From the NCBI GenBank assembly GCA_965212595.1, contig CBDBVE010000008.1:81643-145642 (forward strand): DNA of 64,000 nucleotides, written 5' to 3'. The notes under the pieces are model-generated. The model did no database searches. It saw only the letters and a program-made list of their open reading frames with translations, and was not told where the DNA came from. Below are positions 29,765 through 39,500 of the stretch, in pieces. Numbering within the stretch: the stretch's first letter is position 1; each line of letters opens with the position of its first letter. The stretch is from Poritiphilus sp965212595. GTDB taxonomy: Bacteria; Bacteroidota; Bacteroidia; Flavobacteriales; Flavobacteriaceae. Made by a program: the position numbers and the translations under genes.

Positions 29765-31110
29765 CAGACAAAATTGTAAGAAATGCATCCGATATTTCTA
29801 ACGAACTGCAATGGCTCAGAGAAATATTGAAGACGAGGTCTGCTATGAATGCCAATGAACCAACCTTGGTAAACGACATCTTTGATATTTCTCCACCCCA
29901 GATCTCTGAGAGCGACTCTGGTTATGGAAATTTAGTAAGGCAAAACAACTTTAATTTTGTAGAACGCTTTATCCTTATTCTTTCTGCAGTACCATATATA
30001 AAGCCAGAACTTTTAGATGTTTTTATTCAGCGGAATGCCACCACGAACCAGTTGTATACAGAATTTGGAGGAAAGGTAAGCGAAAAACATTCCGGCTTTC
30101 TTCCCAACGGAGAAACCGTGATGTTTATCCTGGCGGCTAACGATCTGGCCCGAAGGTTTGCACTTATAAAACCCTTTGAAGGCGATCATGTGTTTGCCAA
30201 AAAGCAAATGCTTTGGCTGGCTGATGTAGATGAGCATGAAAGCTTTTTAAACGGACAGATTTGCCTGTCGCAAGAGGTTTTAGATCTTATTACCACAGGT
30301 GAAGTTAAGAAACCAACCTTCAGCAGTGCATTTCCTGCCCGACTCTTAGAAACTAAAATGGAGTGGGGAGATCTTGTTTTAGAACAGAAAACAAGACTGC
30401 GTTTAAACGAAATTGAAATCTGGTTGAAACATCATAAGGAATTGATGGTTGGCTGGCAAATGGAGAAGAAACTAAAGCCGGGCTATAAAGCACTGTTTTA
30501 TGGGCCACCAGGTACAGGAAAAACGCTGACAGCAACACTTTTGGGAAAAAAGATGGGTCTGGATGTTTATCGTGTGGATTTATCGCAAACCGTCTCCAAG
30601 TTTATTGGAGAAACAGAAAAGAATCTTGCTAAAGTATTTGATAAGGCCGAGAGCAAAAACTGGATATTGTTTTTTGATGAGGCCGATGCCCTTTTTGGAA
30701 AACGCACCGCCACTAAAGATTCTCACGACCGCTACGCCAATCAGCAGGTTTCCTATTTACTTCAACGTATTGAAGAGTATGACGGCCTCGTTATCCTGGC
30801 TTCAAACTTAAAGAGCAATATTGACGATGCATTTTTAAGACGTTTTCAAACGGTTATCCGATTTCCAATCCCTTCAGCAAGAGAGCGCTATAGCCTTTGG
30901 CAGAAAGCCTTTTCTGAAAGCTGCAGCTTTGAAAAGAATATAGACCTTGTGCAGATCGCTGATGACTACGAACTGGCGGGCGGATCTATTATCAATGCTG
31001 TTCAATATGCCTCACTTAGAGCACTTGACAGGTCGAGCAAGGAAATCATGATGAGCGATATTTTACAAGGCGTAAAAAGAGAGTATCACAAAAATGGGCG
31101 TACGGTTTAA
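29758..31110 (+). CDS. AAA+ ATPase of the eCIS (Afp15-like)
   Basis: A 450-residue ATPase with Walker A GPPGTGKT (residues 249-256), Walker B FFDEAD with Asp307/Glu308, and a downstream sensor/arginine-finger region (D-D-A-F-L-R-R-F). The N-terminal ~200 residues are specific to the family. Afp15-like ATPases are required for eCIS assembly, probably remodelling components or loading cargo rather than powering injection. It is the last structural gene. A 21-base gap separates it from the cargo row, so cargo is likely co-transcribed. Confidence 0.93.
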   Translation: MVTDKIVRNASDISNELQWLREILKTRSAMNANEPTLVNDIFDISPPQISESDSGYGNLVRQNNFNFVERFILILSAVPYIKPELLDVFIQRNATTNQLYTEFGGKVSEKHSGFLPNGETVMFILAANDLARRFALIKPFEGDHVFAKKQMLWLADVDEHESFLNGQICLSQEVLDLITTGEVKKPTFSSAFPARLLETKMEWGDLVLEQKTRLRLNEIEIWLKHHKELMVGWQMEKKLKPGYKALFYGPPGTGKTLTATLLGKKMGLDVYRVDLSQTVSKFIGETEKNLAKVFDKAESKNWILFFDEADALFGKRTATKDSHDRYANQQVSYLLQRIEEYDGLVILASNLKSNIDDAFLRRFQTVIRFPIPSARERYSLWQKAFSESCSFEKNIDLVQIADDYELAGGSIINAVQYASLRALDRSSKEIMMSDILQGVKREYHKNGRTV

Positions 31111-31131
31111 ATAAATACTAAATCAAGTAGC

Positions 31132-32472
31132 ATGGAATTTGAATCTCCTTGTTTGAAGCAGGTAAAAAAAGTTATTCAGCCTAAGTTGCACATTGGGGAA
31201 CCTAATGATAAATACGAGCAGGAGGCAGATGCCGTAGCAAACCGGGTAATGCAAACCACCAATGATGCGAATTTTGTTCAACGGAAGTGCGCGGATTGCG
31301 AAGAAGAGCTGCAAATGAAACCAATTAGCTCGTCAATTAGACCACTTGTTCAAAAAGCTTCGGAAAGCAACCCTCATATAGCCTCCCAAGACCTTTCAAG
31401 GTCCTTGTCGGCAAGCAAAGGGGGTGGAAAGACGCTTGATAGTTCTACTCAGTCTTTTATGGGTAATAGCATAGGAGCGGATTTCTCAGCTGTAAAAATC
31501 CATACTGATTCGACCGCCGTTCAGATGAATAGACAATTACACTCAAGGGCTTTTACCTATGGGTCTGACATTTACTTTGGCCATGGGCAATACAACCCTC
31601 AAAGCTCTAAAGGGAAAAGACTTCTAGCTCACGAACTTACCCACGTAGTCCAACAAGGCAAAGGCAATTTAAGTATTCAGGGAGACTGGCAGGAAGATGC
31701 AGACCAATACTATGAAGATGCGGTTAAACACTACGAAGAAATCAAAAAAAAGGGAGCAGAAGCTATGGAGGCCGCGGAACGTAAAAAAGATCAGCTCTAC
31801 AAAGACGGGAAAGAATTCATTGAAAGGGCAAAAGGGTACGGAGAACGAAAACTAGGAGAAGCCGAAGAATTATATCATGAAGGGAAAGAGCGGATGTCAG
31901 AGCTGGGCGAGGAAGTTGCCGAGGACGCCAGGGGATGGTGGAATTCTGGTTCAGGAGACGTGACTAAGATAGAGTTCGATGGCAGTCAGGTTCGCGTTCT
32001 GGGGTCTGATCCGTACACCGCACCGGCAATTTCTGGTTTAAAGCCCGGTCATAAGAATATTGCCGCCGCAGGTTTACCTCCCAATACAAATTACACAACT
32101 CCTCAATACCAGCATATAAAGGGTGTAGGGCCAATTCCCTGGGGCAATTATTATGTGAACCCGGCAGAAGCTGAAAGCAATCCCCCCTCTAGCTTCCCCG
32201 TTGGTGGATGGGGCAAATATCGAACTCGCCTCCACGAGAGAACAGCAACTTATATAAAAAGGCGTGCGACTATGGAACGTGACGGAGGGTTTTTTATTCA
32301 TGAAGATGCCGACAAGAATGGTACTGCAGGTTGCATAGGGTTTCAAAATAACAAAGACAATTTTGAAGTATATAAGCGAATTAAAAATAACAGTGCCCAA
32401 ATACCCGTCGAAGTAAGATATCCGGCACCGGTTATGGCCCCGGGAACCGGACCGTCTGAAGAAACAGGCTAG
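31132..32472 (+). CDS. eCIS cargo: DUF4157 core with L,D-transpeptidase/Tlde1-like C-terminus
   Basis: A 446-residue protein. Residues about 17-70 are the shared cargo leader (K-L-H-I-G, E-Q-E-A-D, then K-C-A-D-C-E-E). About 85-185 is DUF4157 with HELTH (167-171). About 190-265 is a charged helical linker. The C-terminal ~170 residues contain G-P-I-P-W-G-N-Y-Y and a final IHED...GTAGCI motif with His390 and Cys401. That pairing resembles the H-...-S/T-x-G-C catalytic block of L,D-transpeptidase-like/DUF2778 (Tlde1) toxins, which act on peptidoglycan peptides. The toxin call is from motif pattern and order, and the HELTH site may be structural rather than proteolytic. Confidence 0.75.
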   Translation: MEFESPCLKQVKKVIQPKLHIGEPNDKYEQEADAVANRVMQTTNDANFVQRKCADCEEELQMKPISSSIRPLVQKASESNPHIASQDLSRSLSASKGGGKTLDSSTQSFMGNSIGADFSAVKIHTDSTAVQMNRQLHSRAFTYGSDIYFGHGQYNPQSSKGKRLLAHELTHVVQQGKGNLSIQGDWQEDADQYYEDAVKHYEEIKKKGAEAMEAAERKKDQLYKDGKEFIERAKGYGERKLGEAEELYHEGKERMSELGEEVAEDARGWWNSGSGDVTKIEFDGSQVRVLGSDPYTAPAISGLKPGHKNIAAAGLPPNTNYTTPQYQHIKGVGPIPWGNYYVNPAEAESNPPSSFPVGGWGKYRTRLHERTATYIKRRATMERDGGFFIHEDADKNGTAGCIGFQNNKDNFEVYKRIKNNSAQIPVEVRYPAPVMAPGTGPSEETG

Positions 32473-32500
32473 TGAAGTACACTTGCCATAATTTAATAGT

Positions 32501-33337
32501 ATGAGTCTAGTTTTCCAAACCACAGATACACCTCAATACTTAAGCAAAGGAGCCCCTGCCTTACAAGCAAAGCTTCATATAGGCCAGGCTGATGATCAAT
32601 ATGAAAAGGAAGCTAATTATGTTGCGGACCATGTCATGCGAAGCTCAGAATCACAGATTCCTCCCATTCAGCGTAAATGTGCCGATTGCGAAAGGGAAGA
32701 GCTACAGATGATGCCCATTTCTTCTAATGGGTCTCCAATGATACAAATGCAGGAGGAAGACGAGGATTTTGAAATTTCTCCTGATGCTACTGATGCCGGT
32801 GCATTGCCAGAGTGGAGTAGCCCACTATTAATACCAAGGCAAAACTCAGGCTTTGGTGTTAGCCTTTCCCCACCAACTATTTTCAGTTCCTCACTGCCAA
32901 GCCTTTCTCCTTCACCCTTGATTTGCCCACCCGGGAATATAGTCTGTTTTCTGAGTCAGCTCAAAATGAATATTGATGAAAACCTGGCGAATAATGCCCA
33001 TCATATGTATCGCATAGGGACTTTGTTCCCGAATCAACCTGAAATGCTGGAAAACGCCTTTTTTAGGTATGGTCTTGGGCTTAATTTATTGCAATCAACT
33101 TACAGCTTCCTGGGAACTCAAGACTCCATGGTAACTCCGCTATCCTTAGCTACCGGAATTGGATTGAAAGCAATGACTTTTGTAAGGGAGGGAGAATTTA
33201 TTTTCGATTATCAACTCGATTTACCTAATGATTTTAGGCTGGAATTTAATATTGGCCTAAATGGTGATCCCGAAAACCTGCTGGATACGAGCAGATATCA
33301 ATTGGAGACAGGAATTGGAATTATTAGGCCATTTTAG
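32501..33337 (+). CDS. Leader-only eCIS cargo candidate
   Basis: A 278-residue protein whose residues about 20-70 carry the same leader as its neighbours (K-L-H-I-G-Q, E-K-E-A, K-C-A-D-C-E, then an L-Q-M-M-P segment), followed by an acidic stretch and a Pro/Ser-rich spacer. It lacks the HELTH core altogether. The last ~110 residues are rich in Gly, Phe and Leu with alternating strands and are not recognised. There is no secretion signal. If the leader directs loading, this protein shows that the leader works without the DUF4157 core. The genes on both sides are cargo-type. Confidence 0.65.
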   Translation: MSLVFQTTDTPQYLSKGAPALQAKLHIGQADDQYEKEANYVADHVMRSSESQIPPIQRKCADCEREELQMMPISSNGSPMIQMQEEDEDFEISPDATDAGALPEWSSPLLIPRQNSGFGVSLSPPTIFSSSLPSLSPSPLICPPGNIVCFLSQLKMNIDENLANNAHHMYRIGTLFPNQPEMLENAFFRYGLGLNLLQSTYSFLGTQDSMVTPLSLATGIGLKAMTFVREGEFIFDYQLDLPNDFRLEFNIGLNGDPENLLDTSRYQLETGIGIIRPF

Positions 33338-33366
33338 AGAAAACTATAAACGAATTGTTTAGACAT

Positions 33367-34806
33367 ATGTCATTTGCCTTGAATCAAAATAGAATTGTAC
33401 AAACTAAGCTCAAAATTGGTGAGCCTAATGATCGTTTTGAACGCGAGGCTGATACTGTAGCAGACCAGGTAATGAAAATATCTGCTTCTCCTGCCCCTTC
33501 GGTTCAGCGCAAATGTGCAGCTTGTGAAGAGGAGGAACTACAGATGAAACCGCTGAGTTCGTCTATTAGTCCGCTTATTCAAAAAACCGCTAAAAGTACA
33601 ACAGGTGAGGCTCCGGCAGCCATTTCAAAGTCTTTATCTGGTAAGCAGGGCGGGGGGCAGACATTGGATCATGAGACGCAGACTTTTATGAGCAAAAGTA
33701 TAGGTGTGGATTTTTCTGATGTAAAAATTCATACGGATGGCAAGGCAATTCAAATGAACCGTCAATTAAATGCAAAAGCGTTTACCCATGGGAATGATAT
33801 TTATTTTAATCAGGGGCAATACAGTCCCGGAAGTTCTCAAGGAAAACATCTCTTGGCACATGAACTTACTCATGTTGTACAGCAGTCTAAGGGTATTAAA
33901 CCAGAGATACAAAGACTTGGTGATCCTTTTGGACCTGCAGCAGCCGGACCCGCAGATTGGAGTACACAGGTAAGTAATGCAACTACCTCTGCACAGAAGA
34001 CGGCCCTGCTTCAGAACGTCGTAGGAAGAAGTGTTCGGGTAAACGATGCCACGGCCGCTTCAGCCTCTGACCCCGTTCCCGACCCGGCACACTTAACAGC
34101 GTTTAGCTTAACAAGTCCGGTAATAAACTTCGATCAAAACCTCCGCTCAAAAAGGGCCAGGGTAGGGCGTAGACCGCTAGTCATAAATGCCGGGTACACG
34201 TTTCGCCACCGGTCCGCAATTTATGTAATAATCGCAGACGCCGCTCTAGACGGTTCAAATTACAATCAGACCATGCAAACCGTAAATCACGAATTTGATC
34301 ACGTCAACCAATATCTGAGAAGCAGTGGTTTAACTGGTAATGCTTCCGAATTGGATGCCTGGACCACTGGCTTTATCAGAGAATTTCACCACTCCTATCA
34401 GTTCAGACCTACAGATGACGGTTCCAGATGTTATGTTGAATTGAAACCCAGGTTTGCACCGCTTGCAATGTACTATCAAGGTTTAAATGACGATGCACAA
34501 AAGGCAAGGGCAGTTAGAAGAATTTCGTCCTATTATAATGCCACCATAAGTTCAAATGTTGCAAACAGGCATGCTTTTCGGTATTGGGTCTACGGAGTTA
34601 TGAGAGGCCGGAACAATCCTGACTTGGGCAGGGACCTCAACAATAGACTTAGTTTAGGAATCGACAGCTCCGCAGGACGAAATACTTATAGAGCAACAGA
34701 CTGTGCAAGCATTAGAGCAGCTAATCTACCTGGTAGTTCTGTTCTGGCATTACCCACTGCTCCATCAGGAGGGCGTTCGGGGGGCACCAGACCAAATCGT
34801 AAGTAA
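33367..34806 (+). CDS. eCIS cargo: DUF4157 core plus second zincin-like motif
   Basis: A 479-residue protein from ATG 33367; a TTG at 33355 is possible but less likely. It has the shared leader (K-L-K-I-G-E, E-R-E-A-D, K-C-A-A-C-E-E) and the DUF4157 core with HELTH at 165-169. The C-terminal half carries a separate H-E-F-D-H at residues 308-312, followed 16 or so residues later by an S-E-L-D-A segment that could supply a third zinc ligand, as in gluzincins. This makes it a candidate metalloprotease payload. The C-terminus is Gly/Ser/Arg-rich. Substrate is unknown. Confidence 0.72.
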   Translation: MSFALNQNRIVQTKLKIGEPNDRFEREADTVADQVMKISASPAPSVQRKCAACEEEELQMKPLSSSISPLIQKTAKSTTGEAPAAISKSLSGKQGGGQTLDHETQTFMSKSIGVDFSDVKIHTDGKAIQMNRQLNAKAFTHGNDIYFNQGQYSPGSSQGKHLLAHELTHVVQQSKGIKPEIQRLGDPFGPAAAGPADWSTQVSNATTSAQKTALLQNVVGRSVRVNDATAASASDPVPDPAHLTAFSLTSPVINFDQNLRSKRARVGRRPLVINAGYTFRHRSAIYVIIADAALDGSNYNQTMQTVNHEFDHVNQYLRSSGLTGNASELDAWTTGFIREFHHSYQFRPTDDGSRCYVELKPRFAPLAMYYQGLNDDAQKARAVRRISSYYNATISSNVANRHAFRYWVYGVMRGRNNPDLGRDLNNRLSLGIDSSAGRNTYRATDCASIRAANLPGSSVLALPTAPSGGRSGGTRPNRK

Positions 34807-34848
34807 ATGAAATTAGAAAAAAATATCGACGATCTCAACTAATGTGAT

Positions 34849-36516
34849 ATGAATTTTGCAAAACCTTCATTAGCGAAAAGTCCCGGGTTTATTCAGGCAA
34901 AACTGAAGATTGGTCAGCCAAATGATCAATACGAGCAAGAAGCCGATAAGGTGGCAGATCGTATTATGAATATGTCTAAAACGAATAACCCATCCATTCA
35001 ACGCAAATGTGCAGATTGTGAAGAGGATGAATTACAAATGAAACCCCTGAGTTCTTCCCAGTCCCCATCAGCTGCCATTTCAAAGTCAGTGGCTAGTAGC
35101 AAAGGAAGTGGGCAGGAGTTAGATAAACCTACCCAGTCTCTGATGAGTAAAGGCATTGGTGCCGATTTCTCTACAGTTAAAATTCATACAGACGCCAAGG
35201 CCATACAGATGAATCGGCAATTGGGTGCGAAGGCATTTACCAATGGGAATGATATTTATTTTAATCAAGGGCAATACAACCCGGCTACCGCCGAAGGAAA
35301 GCAGCTACTGGCACATGAACTGGTTCACACGGTTCAGCAAGGTGCGTCTTCAAATAAAATACAACGCAAACTATCTGTAGAAGATGATTACCCTGAGGCC
35401 TATGTCAAAGGCTTTCAGCCAGACCCCAAAGGTGAAGACCCCTCAAGAGCGCTCTCTAATACGGACCGCCTTGATCTGGTTAAGACACAACTGGGCAAAA
35501 TAACTCCAGATTTTGGCGTGGAATCCTCGGGCGAAGTAAAACCTACACATTCAAAAAGCGAGCAGGAGTTAGCCGATGGTGATAAAGCTACTGGTGCATG
35601 CTGTTTACATGTGCTTACGCGAAATTCTTCAACAAATGATTGGGAGATTGTGGTGGCCGATCATCTCTCACCGCATACCAATGATCGTGTTTTTAAAGTA
35701 CTTATAAATTCTAACCTCAATCCCGTTAAATTTGGGTACCACAACCAGGCAGGAAAAAAATTGTCTTACAAATCAAATCCTGAGCTCATACTGGGGCACG
35801 AACTCTGTGGTCATGCTTCTCTTGAGGAAATAGGAGCGCATGCCGAGGGGCGAAGGGCTGTAACCAATGTACACGACTCAACAATCAATATTGAAAATGC
35901 AATTGCTGAGGACCTGGGCAGAAAACAAGACCAACTTAGAGGCCTTGCCAAAGATGGGCCACACAAAGGCGAATCTTTTGGCGAAAGTGTGGTAATTGAT
36001 TTTGGTTTTAACAAACACAATGTTAATGAGCTAGATTCAAAAGAACTGGATAAACTGAAACTCATAGCAGATGTGGTAAAGGTGTTCGACTTTTTTGTTG
36101 AGCTGCGGGGGCATTCTGATAATGTTGGAAGTGAGGCTGCTAAGCAGAACATAAGTGAAAAAAGAGCTCAGAATGTTGCATTCTTTTTGGCGAAGCAAGG
36201 AGTTTCAGAAAAAGCAAAGGTAAATGTTGATGAGGGGCCAGACATTAGGGTACCCCGGTTTTTGCTAAAAGGACTTTCAGATAAAGAACCTTTACCGGGA
36301 ATTAATCCGGCTACAGAACAACATAAATTAAGGCGTGTAGATGTTATTATCTCTTCGTTCCCCGCCGGCCTATCCGAACTACCACCAGGGGTCACGAAAA
36401 GCCAAAAAGAAAAATTAAAGAAGTTTGATCAGGTAAAGGAGCCCAAGAAGGTAAAAGCAATTTTGTTAGGAGGTACTCCCTGCGAAAAACAACTAGTAAA
36501 AAAAGCATATAGATAG
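34849..36516 (+). CDS. eCIS cargo: DUF4157 core with OmpA-like C-terminus
   Basis: A 555-residue protein with the leader (K-L-K-I-G-Q, E-Q-E-A-D, K-C-A-D-C-E-E) and a DUF4157 core with HELVH at 156-160. A middle segment includes G-H-E-L-C-G-H (His317, Glu318, His322), an HExxxH spacing that is one residue longer than a standard zincin. From about residue 380 to 500 there is an OmpA-like domain, seen by V-E-L-R-G-H-S-D-N-V-G and S-E-K-R-A-Q-N-V. OmpA-like domains bind peptidoglycan, so the protein may target a cell wall, or dock to the producer's own wall. No signal peptide is present. Confidence 0.75.
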   Translation: MNFAKPSLAKSPGFIQAKLKIGQPNDQYEQEADKVADRIMNMSKTNNPSIQRKCADCEEDELQMKPLSSSQSPSAAISKSVASSKGSGQELDKPTQSLMSKGIGADFSTVKIHTDAKAIQMNRQLGAKAFTNGNDIYFNQGQYNPATAEGKQLLAHELVHTVQQGASSNKIQRKLSVEDDYPEAYVKGFQPDPKGEDPSRALSNTDRLDLVKTQLGKITPDFGVESSGEVKPTHSKSEQELADGDKATGACCLHVLTRNSSTNDWEIVVADHLSPHTNDRVFKVLINSNLNPVKFGYHNQAGKKLSYKSNPELILGHELCGHASLEEIGAHAEGRRAVTNVHDSTINIENAIAEDLGRKQDQLRGLAKDGPHKGESFGESVVIDFGFNKHNVNELDSKELDKLKLIADVVKVFDFFVELRGHSDNVGSEAAKQNISEKRAQNVAFFLAKQGVSEKAKVNVDEGPDIRVPRFLLKGLSDKEPLPGINPATEQHKLRRVDVIISSFPAGLSELPPGVTKSQKEKLKKFDQVKEPKKVKAILLGGTPCEKQLVKKAYR

Positions 36517-36543
36517 GTTGATATATCTTTTTAGGAATTAATT

Positions 36544-39500
36544 ATGCACCAGTCGCTACAAAAGAATTCGATACAGCCGAAACTCAAAATCGGGCAGCCT
36601 AATGACCGTTTTGAGCAAGAGGCTGATGCTGTGGCGGATCAGGTGATGAAAATGCCCAAAACACAAATCCCTACGATTCAGCGAAAGTGTCAGGCATGTG
36701 AAGAGGAAGAGCTCCGGATGAAACCTAAGGCCACGACAATTGCACCGGTAATTCAAAAAAAATCAGAGGAAGAAGAGGAGCTTAGAATGAAACCTCTGGG
36801 CAACGATACCTTGGTGCAAAAGCAAGATGATACTACTGATCAGGATAGCAATACTACGGAAGAAGCTTCAACAACTGATGCTTCAACGCCAAATGTGACT
36901 CTAGAGCTCCCCTCTCCCTTAATTCTAAGAGCGAATGGGGTTATGTATACCTCTCCAACCTTTTTAGTAGAAGGCCCTAATGGAAGAATAGTTGATCTTG
37001 CTCCCTATACGGGAAGAGGGCATATAGATTTTCCATTGGCCGCACTGGAATCGTTAGGAATTCCTGTACTTAGTTATTATCATTTTCATTTTGGTAGGGC
37101 AAGGCAATATCTCGGGCAGCACTTTGACAGCGCTTATGGACTAAGTGGAGGGACTTCTTTCATTAGAAATGCATTACATTATGGCTATATCTCCGCCGAT
37201 GATGTCACCTTGTTTGGGGCACCAAGTAGCTTTCATTTTGAGCATTACCAGGGAATTCCTAATCTCAATATCGTAGCCAATCCTATGGACATAGGAACTA
37301 TGATCAATGTGAGCTACTTTAACTATCCTTTGCAGGAGGGCCACAATAATCCGGCGGTGCTGTTTACTGTAACAGCTCCTTTTAATCAGAATCCGTTTGA
37401 AGCCTTTGTAAATTTGGGCGGAGCAATCGCCCATGCATTGAGTGGCGATTTGTACAACTTACCTAACGTTACGCATAGTTATCCAAGGTTCCATGATGAA
37501 GCAGATACTGCCATTGGGACTCCTACCACCACAACCCAGGTAAGTCCAAAAGCAGATACCGCACTGAGCGCTCCAAATGGATTGGAATCTAGAATAAATG
37601 CTCAAAAGGGAAGAGGTAGACCTTTGCCTTCACAGACCAAAACTTTCATGGAGCGCCGGATTGGCGCTGATTTTGGAAAGGTAAGGATACATAACAACTC
37701 TCATGCATCTCAACTCAATAAAGACCTTGGGGCCAAGGCGTTTACGACTGGCAATGATATATTTTTTAATCAGGGACAATGGAATCCGGCATCTTCGAAC
37801 GGACAACACTTATTGGCACACGAGTTAACACACGTAGTGCAGCAAAAGCAGTCTGGCCAGGGTGTGAATACTATTCAAAGATGGCAGGTGAGTTCTGATG
37901 ACAACACAGAACTGCGGGAGCCGCCTCCAATAAACATGACGGTTTCACTCTCAGGATTAAAGTTTTATTTAAGGGGAAACCAATTTTTTTCCGCAGGGGC
38001 AACCCGGCCTCAATTAATGGCTGCCATGCTTAGGCGCCTTCTCGAAGGGCAATACAGGGTAGGTCTTGAAACGGAAGCAATAGCATATTTGGTATCTCAT
38101 AATGGTGAGTGGTCTGGTTCTTTAAGTAGTGATTCTTCGGCCGTAGCGGGTCAAAGTGCTGTTGGTAATGTTTCGTTGGATAGTACTGCTACAACCCAAC
38201 TCATGTCCTTTTTCGAGGAATCTGGCCTGCGTTCAGTATTAAGTGAGGAACAGCGAGAACTTATTCGTTTAGGAGCAAGCGCAGAAGATATCTACAACGC
38301 CATTCAGCGCAGCAACAATCCATTGCCAACATGGTATACAGAATGGATGTTCAAGAGAGTAATGGCTAGTAATGCAGATATGCTACGCCTGTATCAGTCA
38401 ACCAGGTTGCTTTTGGACGATGGTACCAGTGTTAGTGGTAGGGACGGATTAATAGAACAAATTAGATCGTATGCCGGTACTACTGCTGATGTGTTGGAAG
38501 CCATTCGTGTAGATTACGAGTTGGGAAATTACATTGATGACCTTACTGCCAGAGAGGGGTATCGCCGACTCGTAGGGCGCAGCCGGCTTGAAGTACTCAG
38601 ATTTTATGCCGCTCCTGAGACTTTGGTACCAGACGCCGCTTTAAACTTCATGCAATACCTGCGTACGCAGCCTGGTCTGCTTAATGAGGCAGGGGATGAA
38701 AACAATCGTACAGCAAGGATTACCTTACTATCGCGTTTTGAACGCTTCTATGATAGGGCACATAGGGCAGAAGCAATGACAGACGAGCGTCTCACAGATT
38801 CGGCTGCTACTGCTACCGATATGGCATGGCAGGCCGAGATGACATCACATCCTGGTTTGCAGCCTCCTTTATTCGAGGCCTCTCTATCGGCCAACTATCG
38901 CTTTATCATGAGCATGAAAATGGACCATTGGATCAATCATTTTGCCTTGTATTCATACCAATGGGAGCGAGCCCGCATTACACAACCTCCTTCTGAAAAC
39001 AATGATGAAATTGAGCTTATTGGATTATCACAAAGGCCAAACAACAATGAAGTCAGAGATTTAGAAAGGAGGCGTGTTAGCCGATATAATCAGGCAGATA
39101 TTACGCGGGTAATTGAATCTATGGGGACAAGACCAAGCTTTAGCGCTTTAACCCTGGTTGCGGCGAACAATATCCTTCGAAGTTTTGCAAGTGAATTTAG
39201 AGGTGAGATCCAAAGAATAACCGAATCAAGAAATGAGGAGGTTATTGCATTTCCTGAGCCTGGGCTGTTTATGGTTAGGTGCAAGGCAGTACCCGTAATT
39301 GATGGCGATGAAGAAGTAGTTAGGCTACCCAGTGTTGCTTATATGATTGTCAACGTTATGGATCCGGTAGATCTGGCGGTTACCCAGCATACAAGGACTA
39401 TGGAAACGAGGAGCGCGGCCAGAGAAAGGATAGACGAGATCAATGAGATTCTCGAGGCCGATATGTCGCACCCCGATGCAGCAAGTTTGGAGCAAGAACT

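Noticed and set aside
7248..31110. Prophage or type VI secretion system
   Set aside because: Sheath, tube, spike and gp25 genes are shared with phages and T6SS, but there are no capsid, terminase or integrase genes and no TssJLM membrane complex. The DUF4255 cap, DUF5908-like protein, Afp15-like ATPase and DUF4157 cargo point to an eCIS.
33355..33366. TTG start for the third cargo gene
   Set aside because: ATG at 33367 is a better codon and places the leader at the same distance from the start as in the neighbouring cargo genes.
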